Part shown: positions 1-8,655 of the stretch, one piece after another
Numbering within the stretch: position 1 is the stretch's first letter
Layout: each line of letters begins with the position of its first letter
From: JABSOG01 sp041583135
Lineage (GTDB): Bacteria; Pseudomonadota; Gammaproteobacteria; Enterobacterales; Alteromonadaceae
Assembly (NCBI GenBank): GCA_041583135.1
Contig: JBFHGJ010000022.1
Span: 1 to 61,800 of the forward strand
Length of the DNA stretch: 61,800 nt
Direction of reading: 5' to 3'
Made by a program: the position numbers and the translations under genes
The notes under the pieces: generated by a model
The model's input: only the letters and a program-made list of their open reading frames with translations
Database searches by the model: none
What the model was told of the DNA's origin: nothing

Positions 1-992
1 CTTACGCCTCGGGAGTAGGCATGGGTATGACCAAAGAAGTGAATACTGGGTTTGCTACAGGCGCTAGAAAACTGCTCCAGCTTAGCGACGATTTGGCCGC
101 TGTAGTCAAGTTCACCTTCAACCCACATTTCTGATTTGTGGGGGTGATGCATTTGCGCAAATACAAAGTCGATTTGCTGATTGCTACAAGTATCGGCCAG
201 TACGTTATCAAGCCAATCCAATTGCGCCTGAATGCGATAATTGCTGTTTGAGTCCATGGAGATCACACGAATGTTAGATTGGTCGTGATAGTACCAATGC
301 TCCATATAATTAGGTGTGCCATTTTGTGGCAGAGTGAAAAACTTAAAATAGGTATCGGTGTTGTACTCATGGTTGCCTGGTGCAGGATAGGTCGGCACTT
401 TTGCCGCAAGCGGGGCAATTGGGCTGAAAAATGTGGTGCGCCATGACAGATAATTGGTGCCATCTGCGACCAAATCGCCGGGGATCAAGGTCATGTTGAT
501 GCCTTCATGCAGCTCTTTACCTAGCACTTCACTGACATAAGGAATGACGCCTTGTTCGATAACTTCTTTGAATTTGCTTGGGTTACCACTGTCATATTGC
601 ATGTCACTCATGGCTAAAATACGGCTGTGCTGTTCGCTTTGGCTCAGCGCAGGTGTTTTAAACTGGTAGATGTCGCTGTAAGTGTTGTCGGTTTTTACGC
701 GGTAGTAATAGACGGTATTGGGCGCCAATCCTGTCAGTTGTACTTCATGGATACGGCTTAAGCCAAAGCCGGTTTTGGCCGAGCCTGAGGTTGATTGGCC
801 GAGCGAGGTGCTAAGGCCCCATTCGACAATGGATTGAGAGCCGCTGCCAGTCTCCCAGTTGATCCAAATACTCTGTGGTGTGGCTGTTTGTAAAAATGGC
901 TTTACTTCCATGGTGTGAGCAAGGGCATTATTGGTCCATGCGATACTGCCAAGGGCAGCAAGCACACAAAGACTGGTTATTGTTGTTTTCAC
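1..992 (-). CDS. Secreted purple acid phosphatase-like metallophosphoesterase (3' end outside window)
   Basis: Seen: a GTG start preceded by AGGAG at good spacing opens a signal peptide (VKTTITSLCVLAALGS, then a cut after NALA). A fibronectin-III-like domain of about 80 residues follows (SIWINWETGSGS, LAPNTVYYYRVKTDN). The metallophosphoesterase domain has ILAMSDMQYD, IPGDLVADG, PAPGNHEYN and, at the window edge, FGHTHAYSRG. These metal-ligand blocks and the leading FnIII-like domain are typical of bacterial purple acid phosphatases. Inferred: it removes phosphate from organic esters in the periplasm or outside the cell. At least 330 residues are present; the C-terminus is missing. The exact substrate is unknown. 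Confidence 0.88.
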   Translation of the reverse strand, partial: MKTTITSLCVLAALGSIAWTNNALAHTMEVKPFLQTATPQSIWINWETGSGSQSIVEWGLSTSLGQSTSGSAKTGFGLSRIHEVQLTGLAPNTVYYYRVKTDNTYSDIYQFKTPALSQSEQHSRILAMSDMQYDSGNPSKFKEVIEQGVIPYVSEVLGKELHEGINMTLIPGDLVADGTNYLSWRTTFFSPIAPLAAKVPTYPAPGNHEYNTDTYFKFFTLPQNGTPNYMEHWYYHDQSNIRVISMDSNSNYRIQAQLDWLDNVLADTCSNQQIDFVFAQMHHPHKSEMWVEGELDYSGQIVAKLEQFSSACSKPSIHFFGHTHAYSRGV

Positions 993-1401
993 GTAAGTCT
1001 CCTGTAGATAGTGGTGTAGTGATATGGGTGTCACCGTTAAAGGCGCGGCAGTATAGGCAGGGTTTATGAACAAGATGTTAAGGTGTCGTTACACTAATAT
1101 CTCTAACCTCTTGTTAATTATGACAAAACTGTCTTAAGTTCGTTGTTTAGGGAATATTTTGTGTAATTAATGATAGAACCGCTGTTATTTTGTGCTTGGT
1201 GAAAGTGAGCGGGTGTATTGCTTGTTTTTGTATATCCAGCGGTTAATTTATCAAGCTTTGATAAAAGTTTGTTTCGAGAGTGTGAGGCGCTTCACAATTT
1301 TGCCAAGGTGTGTGAAACGTTTTGTGAAAACCTTCACAGATTTGCGCCAAAGGTCCAGATAAAATGACTCTATCGTCAATTGAAAGCCTTTGGAGCAAAT
1401 T
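993..1401. other. Intergenic region between divergent genes
   Basis: No convincing gene is seen in this 409-bp AT-rich stretch. It contains the start region of the phosphatase gene on one side. On the other it holds a cluster of TTCACA and TGTGAA words, including a CRP-type site, which serves the small membrane peptide gene. Confidence 0.6.
1323..1338 (+). promoter_or_regulatory. CRP binding site, class II position
   Basis: TGTGA-AAACCT-TCACA is a full match to the CRP core TGTGA-N6-TCACA. A -10-like TAAAAT lies at 1360-1365; a start point about 7 bases later would put the site centre at -41.5, the classical class II activator position. Two further half-words lie just upstream (TTCACA at 1291, TGTGAA at 1311). 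Activation by CRP-cAMP is inferred. Confidence 0.6.
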
Positions 1402-1599
1402 ATGAACTACAGCAAACACGTTAAGAAACAGCAGCGTAAACAGTTGAAAGCACAGCAAAAAAGAGCTGGCAGCAGAGCAAGCTCAGCCTATGCGGTAAAG
1501 CCGAAAAGTTCTGGCAAATTCTTAGCTGGGATCATTTTGCTGGCGGCTTACATTGCCAACTCAGGTGAAGTTCATGCTATTGCCGCGTCAATCTTTTAA
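1402..1599 (+). CDS. Small basic single-span membrane protein, unknown function
   Basis: Not recognised. The ATG is preceded by GGAG seven bases upstream. The 65-residue product has a strongly basic first third (KKQQRKQLKAQQKRAG), a linker, then one hydrophobic segment (FLAGIILLAAYIA), and ends in HAIAASIF. That suggests a cytoplasmic basic head on an inner-membrane anchor. A CRP-type site and a -10 box sit directly upstream, so carbon-source control is likely. It converges with the barrel protein gene across a GC-rich hairpin. Confidence 0.6.
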   Translation: MNYSKHVKKQQRKQLKAQQKRAGSRASSAYAVKPKSSGKFLAGIILLAAYIANSGEVHAIAASIF

Positions 1600-1634
1600 G
1601 GCCTAAGGCGCCTATCTCCCGCTATTTGCTCTTA

Positions 1635-1663
1635 GCGCTGCCCAATCTGTGGTGTGGCAGCGC
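1635..1663. terminator. Hairpin between convergent genes
   Basis: GCGCTGCC (1635-1642) and GGCAGCGC (1656-1663) form an 8-bp stem with a 13-base loop. It lies between the converging small peptide and barrel genes. There is no clear T run, so terminator function is only probable. Confidence 0.4.
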
Positions 1664-1671
1664 ACCTGAGC

Positions 1672-2388
1672 CTACCAATTGAACTTATACTGCACCCCGA
1701 TACCCACATTATTGACATCCTGTCTGCGATATTGATTGAGGCGATACTCCGCCACGGCATACCAGTTATCAGCAAAATTATAACCGAGCTGCGCCTCTGC
1801 CACGATTGGGCTTTTTGGCATATGCTCCGGCAAATCTTGATTGAAGGTATGGTCGATAAAGCCAGATAAATAGAGTCGTTTGGATATTGATGGGAACTTC
1901 ATCATAAAAGCGTGTTCTATTTGCCAGACATCAGGGTCTTCATGGTCAAATTGTACGGCATGAAGGTTGATGGAATAAGACAGATGAATGGATTTGAAAA
2001 AGTTGCTCATCGACTCACTATCGTTTAAACGCCAGCGGATCCCAAGGCGATGACGATTATTTTTGCTGCCAGACCTAAAATTAAACTGAGCAGTGAGATC
2101 AAATGGTGAACCTTCAGTTATCTGCCAGCGCAGGTTTTGTTCGCTGTAATAGCTAAGCGAGCCGGGTAGGTAACCTGAACGGTCCTCTCCGTAAAGGTTG
2201 GTCAAACTGAAATAGGATAATCGAGTGGAGAACTTTTGCGCTATGTTCAGTGTCAGCGCGCTGTCGGAATCGACATCACTGAGGTAAGGGTAGAGGTTGA
2301 GATCAAAAAAACCATCAGCCTTACTGAGTAAAGACGTGCATAAAAGTGTCGTGTACAGTGAAATTCGTGTAACGGTGGTAGAGGTCAT
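1672..2388 (-). CDS. Predicted outer membrane beta-barrel protein
   Basis: The product has about 238 residues. The ATG at 2388 is preferred to the TTG and GTG codons just before it. A signal peptide (RISLYTTLLCTSLLSKADG) is followed by alternating polar and aromatic strands such as LRWQITEGSPFDLTAQFNF, FADNWYAVAEYRLNQYRR and NVGIGVQYKFNW. The chain ends in an aromatic residue, as expected for BAM substrates. Short regular strands suggest a small barrel of about 8 to 12 strands. No specific porin family was recognised. It is separated from exbD upstream by a terminator, so it is probably its own unit. Confidence 0.65.
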   Translation of the reverse strand: MTSTTVTRISLYTTLLCTSLLSKADGFFDLNLYPYLSDVDSDSALTLNIAQKFSTRLSYFSLTNLYGEDRSGYLPGSLSYYSEQNLRWQITEGSPFDLTAQFNFRSGSKNNRHRLGIRWRLNDSESMSNFFKSIHLSYSINLHAVQFDHEDPDVWQIEHAFMMKFPSISKRLYLSGFIDHTFNQDLPEHMPKSPIVAEAQLGYNFADNWYAVAEYRLNQYRRQDVNNVGIGVQYKFNW

Positions 2389-2474
2389 CACCAAATACTC
2401 GTTGTCTAATGGCTTAGCTCAACTGTAGACACTTGGTAGAAAAAATTCAAAGATTTCAATGCGCCTAAAACAAC

Positions 2475-2498
2475 AAAACGCGGCATTTGCCGCGTTTT
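2475..2498 (-). terminator. Rho-independent terminator of exbD
   Basis: AAAACGCGGC and GCCGCGTTTT form a perfect 10-bp stem around an ATTT loop. On the minus strand it follows the exbD stop codon and runs into a T-rich tract (TTTTGTTGTTTT). Confidence 0.8.
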
Positions 2499-2546
2499 GA
2501 CTGTTACGTGCTATTGCTTGCAGATCACTGATGTTACTCGGTAATT

Positions 2547-2948
2547 CTACGGGTTGGCAATAGAGATTGTTAAATCGCTGTTGGCCAATTTGACCGCGTC
2601 CATGACTTTAACCACTAAGCCGTGTTTCGCCTGCTTAGCGCCTTTGATGATCACAGTCTCAGAGCTGTTGGCCGCTAACAAACGTTCAACGTTGGCGCCG
2701 ACACGTTCAACATCAACCATACGCTTATCCATCCAGATCTCGCCCGCGTCATTGATTAGGATAAAGATAGGTGGCTTGTTGTTTTCAGTCTTCACATTTG
2801 AAGGTTTTGGCTTGTTGATCTCAATCCCTTTTTCCTTCAAGAATGAAGTTGAAACAATAAAGAAGATCAACATGATGAATACGATGTCCAACATCGGCGT
2901 CATGTCGATACTGGCCTCTTCATCTATCTGAGCGCGTTTACGTGACAT
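2547..2948 (-). CDS. ExbD/TolR-family biopolymer transport protein (orphan)
   Basis: The 133-residue length and layout are those of ExbD. A short basic N-terminus (MSRKRAQIDEEASIDMTPMLD) leads into one membrane helix (IVFIMLIFFIVSTSFL). A periplasmic domain follows, with the usual KPKPSNVKTENNKPP start and a TISIANP end. The proton-path Asp is present in DMTPMLDIVF. ExbD normally pairs with ExbB and TonB to energise outer membrane transport. Neither gene is beside it here, and the 530 bases upstream hold no gene. The partner must be encoded elsewhere, or this copy is a relic of a larger cluster. Confidence 0.9.
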   Translation of the reverse strand: MSRKRAQIDEEASIDMTPMLDIVFIMLIFFIVSTSFLKEKGIEINKPKPSNVKTENNKPPIFILINDAGEIWMDKRMVDVERVGANVERLLAANSSETVIIKGAKQAKHGLVVKVMDAVKLANSDLTISIANP

Positions 2949-3481
2949 ATAGTTATTTTCCCAAGTGATGGATTGACAATTTTCTTGCTCCCAAGAGTCT
3001 ACGTAAAAAAATTCCGTTGGACAAGCGGCAACACCAGATTATTAAGGTGCAAGCACGGAAAAATACGATGAAACGCTGTGCCTAGTTGCTTGTTTGCTCA
3101 AGGCTTAAACAGAAGCTGGTGAAATACAACGAATTAGATACATAGTTCACCAACGTTTGCGGCGTAAAAGTAAACATGGGGCATAAAAATTTACCCTAGA
3201 TAATGTCAAAAATTATACAGTGGTTGACCTCGACGGGCATTGCCGGTGAATTTCCACTCAGGCCCGACCAGCTGTGCGCTGCGCAAAATATCACCTCTGT
3301 TAGAGCTAAAGTGTTTGCTCTAATTTTATACAACTATATGACTTTGCTGTCATTTTTGTCATTTTTTCAGTAATAAAAAGGTAAAAATTCACTTCTACCA
3401 TGCGCCCCGCTTCGACACGTTCGAAGCCACTCAACCTTAACATTTAACAATAACAGCAACTATTTTACATATAGGTAAATC
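2949..3481. other. Intergenic region between divergent exbD and phospholipase genes
   Basis: 533 bases without a supported gene. No exbB remnant was found: the best minus-strand frame gives only about 31 residues. The right half is AT-rich and probably carries the promoter of the secreted phospholipase-like gene. Confidence 0.5.
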
Positions 3482-4504
3482 ATGAAAACTTTGGTTACAG
3501 GTTTGACTTTGATTGCCGGCGCCATGTTGTTCTCGCCGCAAAGCCATGCCTTCAAACAGGTCACTCATAAACGCATCGTTGAAGACGCCGTGCAGTATAT
3601 GGCATTACACCCAACCACAACTAACTACAACAAATTGGTGCAATTGGCCAACAGCGCAGGCATTTCAGTGACTGAGCTTGCCAACCGTTTAGGTCAAGGC
3701 GCATATGATGTGGATGACTTTGAAGACACTTTCTTTTGCGGTGCGGTCAGTGGTGACTGTGTTCAAGCGCCATTGTGGGGCGCTGCCGAAAGTATTGTTC
3801 GCTACACCTCATACTGGCACTTCCAAAATCACACTCAAGGCGCCGACGCCCATGGTAATGATTTTGGTGGTTACAACTATGACAAATTGACCGTTTGGGG
3901 CACTGTTGATACTGCTGCTGCCACTTGGCTGGTTGGCGACTACCTTGACGATGGCCCTGGCGGCGAAACCGGCTGGTTCTGGGCTGACGACAGCAAATAC
4001 AACACTTATGGCATTACTGAGCGCAACTATCGTCAAGGTAGCTACAGTAACTACAACATGTATGACGATTTCGAAGCAATGCCATTCCAGCCAATCGACA
4101 ACTTAGGTCAATACTGGTACAGCAAATACTGGCAAAACCCAACCATTCAATCATTGGGCTTTGTGATGCATACCACCGACTTGTTGCAACCACACCACAC
4201 TTGGACGACTTCTGACTTGAATCACTCTGGTTGGGAAGGTTGGGTTGCCGATTACTATGACAGTGAAAATCTTAACGACATGAGCCTAGTGCATCAAGCC
4301 ATGGGGGATTTCACCCCAGTTGCAGCCAGTAGCACCGATATCCGCTCGTTGTTGACTCAAGGCGGTGCCTATTCTTATGCTCAAGGGGGTGGCGTCTTGC
4401 ATTCAACCGACCATGGTACTCGTAACAACATTGCGAAAAAAGTCGTACCACATGCCATCGCGATGGTAGTGCATATTCTTAATCATGCCATGACTCGGTT
4501 CTAA
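3482..4504 (+). CDS. Secreted zinc-dependent phospholipase C / P1-nuclease-fold protein
   Basis: 340 residues with a clear signal peptide (MKTLVTGLTLIAGAMLFSPQSHA). The mature part starts FKQVTHKRIVEDAVQYM. It carries a histidine- and aspartate-rich set: YWHFQNH, GFVMHTTDLLQPHHTW and LNHSGWEGW. That pattern matches the trinuclear zinc site of the phospholipase C/P1 nuclease fold (H-D-H-H motifs on helices). Aromatic and Asn/Gly content is high in the middle. Likely role: exported hydrolase of phospholipids or nucleic acid; substrate not determinable. The next gene, a foldase, begins 4 bases after its stop, so the two are surely co-transcribed. Confidence 0.7.
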   Translation: MKTLVTGLTLIAGAMLFSPQSHAFKQVTHKRIVEDAVQYMALHPTTTNYNKLVQLANSAGISVTELANRLGQGAYDVDDFEDTFFCGAVSGDCVQAPLWGAAESIVRYTSYWHFQNHTQGADAHGNDFGGYNYDKLTVWGTVDTAAATWLVGDYLDDGPGGETGWFWADDSKYNTYGITERNYRQGSYSNYNMYDDFEAMPFQPIDNLGQYWYSKYWQNPTIQSLGFVMHTTDLLQPHHTWTTSDLNHSGWEGWVADYYDSENLNDMSLVHQAMGDFTPVAASSTDIRSLLTQGGAYSYAQGGGVLHSTDHGTRNNIAKKVVPHAIAMVVHILNHAMTRF

Positions 4505-4507
4505 ACC

Positions 4508-5764
4508 ATGAAAAAACTATTGGTATCTTGCCTCGTGTACGTGCTGATAGTGCCGTTGTCTTGCTTTGGCAAGACAACGGTCGCTTTTAGTGTGGACGAC
4601 GTGCAGTTAAGCGAACGGGTTTTTACTCGACTATGGCAAAAGGCCAATGGCCAAAAGCCCATCAGCCAAGTGGCTTTTAAGAGTAAACTGATTGAAACCC
4701 TAGTACTTGGCAAATACGCTAAGCATCACTATCCACAGCTCAATCAGGCAAGTAATGTTGGCTATGACCCTAAGCTCACCCAATCATTACAGTTAAACCG
4801 GCTACTGCTCGATTGGTTTGAATTTGACTCAAAGGCAAAAGCCCTTGCGGCAAAGCAGCGTGTGCAGCTTCAACTTAGCGGGCAAGCACTGGCACAGGCC
4901 ATCGGAAAGCCGTCTATTCTTGGCTATGAGCTAACACCCAAACAACGTGAGTTGGCACAACATGTTGTCGTAGCTACATTCACATTAGATACACCATCCG
5001 ATGAGAAAATTACCCTCGCTGAGTTATATGACGAGCAGTCAGTGCAAGGTCGTATGGCGTTTCATCAAGGCGATTTGAAACAAGTAAGCCAGTTTGCGGT
5101 CGATCGCTTTTATGTCAGCTGGCATAAGGCTCAGGTGCTGAAAAAAGGCATGTTACAGCCAAGTGAGTTGACTGCGCTTGAACGGATCATTGAGGCGAAG
5201 TATTTAGAGATGCCGTTGTTGTTGGCTTTAGGGGCGCTCAGCTCTGAGCACGGTGATGATGAGGGGATTAATCGATTTAAGCAGCAGGTCAGCCAAGCTG
5301 AGATCTCGCAGTTTTATCAAGCCAATAAAAAAGACTTTGCCTACGTCAGCGAGGTAAAAGGACAATACTTGCGTTTTGCTAACGAGAATGACGCAGTTAA
5401 GGCGCACAAGCGTTTGGCCAAGGGGGAGTTGTTTGCCGATGTGGCAAAGTCGCTTGGACAAAGTGGCACATTTGCCGAGGCGCAAGACGGCTGGCTGCAT
5501 GTCAGCAAAAAACAAAGCTGGCTAAGCAACCTTGCCTTTGCTTTGCCCAAGGCAACACTCAATCGGCCGGTGCGAGGACCGCAAGGGCAGTGGTATTTGG
5601 TGAAAGTCGATGACAAGCGCAACGACTTTTATCCCGCAACGAGTGAAACCGTGGTGTTTCAGGCAACTCGGGCGATCGCTGCACAAAAAGCGCAGCAGGC
5701 TTTTAACCAATTGAAACAACAACTAATGCAACAGGCGCAAGTGGTTGAATATGAAAAAGGCTGA
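4508..5764 (+). CDS. Parvulin-type peptidyl-prolyl isomerase, exported
   Basis: 418 residues with a signal sequence (MKKLLVSCLVYVLIVPLSCFG). The N-terminal half is helical and SurA/PrsA-like. A parvulin (PpiC) domain lies at about 275-380, with EISQFYQANKKDFAYVSEVK, ADVAKSLGQSG, DGWLHVS, LNRPVRGPQGQWYLVKVDD. A helical tail follows. These proteins help fold exported proteins in the periplasm. It sits immediately after the secreted phospholipase-like gene and overlaps the next gene, so a dedicated foldase for that enzyme is a reasonable inference. Confidence 0.8.
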   Translation: MKKLLVSCLVYVLIVPLSCFGKTTVAFSVDDVQLSERVFTRLWQKANGQKPISQVAFKSKLIETLVLGKYAKHHYPQLNQASNVGYDPKLTQSLQLNRLLLDWFEFDSKAKALAAKQRVQLQLSGQALAQAIGKPSILGYELTPKQRELAQHVVVATFTLDTPSDEKITLAELYDEQSVQGRMAFHQGDLKQVSQFAVDRFYVSWHKAQVLKKGMLQPSELTALERIIEAKYLEMPLLLALGALSSEHGDDEGINRFKQQVSQAEISQFYQANKKDFAYVSEVKGQYLRFANENDAVKAHKRLAKGELFADVAKSLGQSGTFAEAQDGWLHVSKKQSWLSNLAFALPKATLNRPVRGPQGQWYLVKVDDKRNDFYPATSETVVFQATRAIAAQKAQQAFNQLKQQLMQQAQVVEYEKG

Positions 5765-6341
5765 ATTATTTTTACCTTGGATACTACTCGCTGTGGTGAG
5801 CGGTATTGCAATTTGGAAACTATTACCTGTGGCGTCAGCATTTGAGGATGAGCCGTTGGCGCATCAGGGGGTGATCAAGCTTGAGACGGTGCAGGCATAT
5901 TCTCCGTTTAAGCCACAGCGCAAAGTGGCTGTCATTGAGCCAGTCGCAAAAGAAAGCATTGTTGCAACAGCCGAAACGGACGTCCGGGCACTGGATGAAC
6001 AGCCACAACCACTAGATAAGGAAGCGTTGGCGAGCTTTGTTGCCTCAGTAACAGTAGATGATCCAAGAGCGCCACCTATTGGCAAGAGTATTCCGTATGA
6101 AAGACCTGCGCAGGCTGTGCTGGCGGATCCTCAGCTGTATAGTGAGTTTGAGGCCAACAAAAGACGCAGTGCGTTAAAGCAGTTTGTAGTGGCGGCGCAA
6201 AACAAAGTCAGCAAATTGGAGCGAATGATTGAAAAGGGCAAACAGCGGGGCATCTCCGAGCAACAGTTACAAGAGGGACTACGTAAGCTCGCCGCACTTA
6301 AACGTGGTGTGGTCGCAGTGGAACAAGATCTTGCCTACTGA
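5751..6341 (+). CDS. Single-span anchored protein, unknown function
   Basis: Not recognised. The ATG at 5751 lies inside the end of the foldase gene (14-base overlap); a TTG two codons earlier is possible. One N-terminal membrane helix (LFLPWILLAVVSGIAIWKLL) is followed by a Pro/Glu-rich periplasmic stretch. The C-terminal half is a charged helix or coiled coil (KQFVVAAQNKVSKLERMIEK). The overlap implies translational coupling with the foldase. Its anchor-plus-linker-plus-helix form resembles general secretion pathway accessory proteins (GspC/TonB-like layout), but no motif proves that. Confidence 0.6.
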   Translation: MKKAELFLPWILLAVVSGIAIWKLLPVASAFEDEPLAHQGVIKLETVQAYSPFKPQRKVAVIEPVAKESIVATAETDVRALDEQPQPLDKEALASFVASVTVDDPRAPPIGKSIPYERPAQAVLADPQLYSEFEANKRRSALKQFVVAAQNKVSKLERMIEKGKQRGISEQQLQEGLRKLAALKRGVVAVEQDLAY

Positions 6342-6482
6342 GCCTGATTTGGGTTCGAGTATTAGTTTTGAGTATTAGGTATGTGAATTTGGCATTTGTC
6401 AGCAGATGATGACGTTGTTTAAAATGGCTGCAACACTCGCCGCTATTTTGCTGGCGTCACATCCTTATAAAGAGATCAAACC

Positions 6483-7439
6483 ATGATTTATGATTCTATT
6501 TTAGATACCATTGGCAAAACCCCGATCATTAAAATCAATCGCCTTGGGCCAAAACACGTCAACCTCTACGTGAAAGCCGAATACTTCAATCCGATGGCGT
6601 CGGTTAAAGATCGTCTCGCCTACGCCATTATCAATGATGCCAAGCAACAAGGTAAGCTTGAAGACGGCCAAACCGTTGTCGAGGCGACCTCTGGTAACAC
6701 CGGTATTGCTTTGGCTATGGTTTGTGCGGCACTTGGTCATCCTTTTGTAGCGGTGATGACCGAGACCTTCTCAATCGAACGCCGTAAAATTATGCGTGCG
6801 TTAGGTGCAAAAGTGGTTTTGACGCCAGCGGCTGAGCGTGGTACCGGTATGGTGCGAGTGGCCAAAGAGCTGTCTGAAAAAAATGGCTGGTTCTTAGCCC
6901 AGCAGTTTGAAAACCCAGCTAACCCGGCCTATCACAGAAGCACCACAGCCCCTGAGATCTTGCAGGATTTTGCCGGTAAGCCGCTGGATTATTTTGTTAG
7001 CGGTTATGGTACTGGTGGTACTATCACAGGTGTTGGTGAGGTGCTAAAAGCTGCGCGTCCTGATATCAAAATCATCGGCACCGAGCCTGCCGGCGCGGCG
7101 CTTTTAAGTGGTGCTCAATGGCAACCGCACAAAATCCAAGGTTGGACACCTGACTTTATTGCCGACGTGCTTAACCGTGAGGTGATTGACCAGGTGTTGC
7201 CGGTTGAAGATGAGGTGGCACGCGACACCGCGCTTGAATTGATGCGCAAAGAAGGTATTTTCTGTGGTATTTCCGCAGGTGCGACCTTTGCGACAGCCCT
7301 TAAAGTGGCTGAAACGGCGCCTGAAGGCTCAAGCATCTTGGCCATGTTACCTGATACTGGCGAACGTTATATGTCCACCTTCTTGTTCGATAACGTAGCA
7401 GAAGGTTCAAACGATGACGTGTTAGAGACCTTAAAGTAA
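6483..7439 (+). CDS. cysK: Cysteine synthase (O-acetylserine sulfhydrylase)
   Basis: 318 residues. It makes L-cysteine from O-acetylserine and sulfide using PLP. Seen: the PLP lysine in ASVKDR, the substrate loop TSGNTGI, the phosphate-binding GTGGT loop and the C-terminal GISAGA block. It resembles the CysK branch in SIERRKIMRALGAKVVLT and FENPANPAYH, although SVKDR is also seen in CysM, so A versus B type is not fully settled. AAGAG precedes the ATG. A 25-codon frame in front overlaps the start as ATGA. The sulfate transport gene cysZ is elsewhere in the window. Confidence 0.9.
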   Translation: MIYDSILDTIGKTPIIKINRLGPKHVNLYVKAEYFNPMASVKDRLAYAIINDAKQQGKLEDGQTVVEATSGNTGIALAMVCAALGHPFVAVMTETFSIERRKIMRALGAKVVLTPAAERGTGMVRVAKELSEKNGWFLAQQFENPANPAYHRSTTAPEILQDFAGKPLDYFVSGYGTGGTITGVGEVLKAARPDIKIIGTEPAGAALLSGAQWQPHKIQGWTPDFIADVLNREVIDQVLPVEDEVARDTALELMRKEGIFCGISAGATFATALKVAETAPEGSSILAMLPDTGERYMSTFLFDNVAEGSNDDVLETLK

Positions 7440-7549
7440 GTTCGAACCTGACTCATTAGACAGCGAAAAGGGCTGCGGGCGGCGTTTAATTTTGCTAGAA
7501 TTTGCGCCGTCTATTTGTGTTCAACTCACTTTTACGGGACAAACAACCT

Positions 7550-8653
7550 ATGAGTCTTGCCGACAAAGTTCTTGCCGTCAACAATGATTTACCTATTCGT
7601 ACCGACCAGCCTGTGCACAGTGGTAAAGTGCGCTCCGTTTATTGGTTAACTGCTGCCGACAGCGCACGATTAATCAAAGAAAAAGGCTATGATGTTGCCC
7701 CCGATGCCCCGCTGGCCATTATGGTGATCAGTGATAGGATCAGCGCCTTTGACTGTATCTGGCGTGGTGAAGGTGGTATGAATGGCGTGCCGGGCAAAGG
7801 TGCTGCCCTTAATGCCATTTCCAATCACTGGTTTAAACTGTTCCGTGAACAAGGATTGGCTGACAGCCATATTTTGGATATTCCACACCCGTTTGTCTGG
7901 ATCGTACAAAAAGCCAAACCGGTGATGATCGAAGCGATTTGCCGTGACTACATTACCGGCTCAATGTGGCGCGCCTACACCAAAGGCGAGCGCGAGTTTT
8001 GCGGTATCGAGTTGCCTGACGGTTTGCAAAAAGACCAGAAACTCAACGAGTTGCTGATGACCCCTTCAACCAAAGGGATCTTAAAAGGCATTCCGGGTGT
8101 ACCAGAGCAGGACGATGTCAACATCACGAGAAGTGACATCGAAAACAACTTCGAAGCATTTAACTTCAAAAGCAAAGAAGACATCAGTCTCTACGAAAAG
8201 CTGCTCAAAGAAGGCTTTGATGTGATCAGTAAAGCGCTGGCCGATATCGACCAGATCTTTGTCGATACCAAGTTTGAATTCGGTTATGTAACAGACAGTC
8301 AAGGTGTTGAAAAGCTTATCTATATGGATGAAGTGGGCACACCTGATTCGTCACGTATTTGGGATGGTCCCGCTTATCGTGAAGGCCGCGTGGTGGAAAA
8401 CTCTAAAGAAGACTTCCGTCAATTGTTGCTTAACCACTTCCCAGATCCTGATATCCTGCTCAACAAAGACAGAATGGACGAGCGTTTAGCGCTGGCCCGC
8501 GACAACGAACTGCCTGAGTCTGTAATGATGCAGATCTCAAATACCTACCTTGGTATTGCCGAGAAAATCATCGGTCAAAAAATTGAACTCTCTGACAATC
8601 CTAAAGCAGAGATCGTCGCTATCTTGCGCGACCAATATGGTCTAATCGACTAG
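7550..8653 (+). CDS. purC: Phosphoribosylaminoimidazole-succinocarboxamide synthase (SAICAR synthase)
   Basis: 367 residues, the longer form found in Vibrio and Shewanella relatives rather than the 237-residue E. coli type. It joins aspartate to CAIR using ATP in purine synthesis. Seen: HSGKVRSVYW (nucleotide loop), VISDRISAFDC, CRDYITGSMW, DEVGTPDSSRIW. The ATG giving MSLADKVLAV is chosen because the family starts there, although the frame is open further upstream. A TAGAAT -10-like box lies near 7493. The stop codon is followed within three bases by a structured repeat element. Confidence 0.95.
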   Translation: MSLADKVLAVNNDLPIRTDQPVHSGKVRSVYWLTAADSARLIKEKGYDVAPDAPLAIMVISDRISAFDCIWRGEGGMNGVPGKGAALNAISNHWFKLFREQGLADSHILDIPHPFVWIVQKAKPVMIEAICRDYITGSMWRAYTKGEREFCGIELPDGLQKDQKLNELLMTPSTKGILKGIPGVPEQDDVNITRSDIENNFEAFNFKSKEDISLYEKLLKEGFDVISKALADIDQIFVDTKFEFGYVTDSQGVEKLIYMDEVGTPDSSRIWDGPAYREGRVVENSKEDFRQLLLNHFPDPDILLNKDRMDERLALARDNELPESVMMQISNTYLGIAEKIIGQKIELSDNPKAEIVAILRDQYGLID

Positions 8654-8655
8654 TG

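Noticed and set aside
6406..6486. A 25-26 codon frame (MMTLFKMAATLAA...) overlapping the cysK start as ATGA
   Set aside because: No good ribosome site, no cysteine codons that would make it a sensing leader, and the length is within chance.
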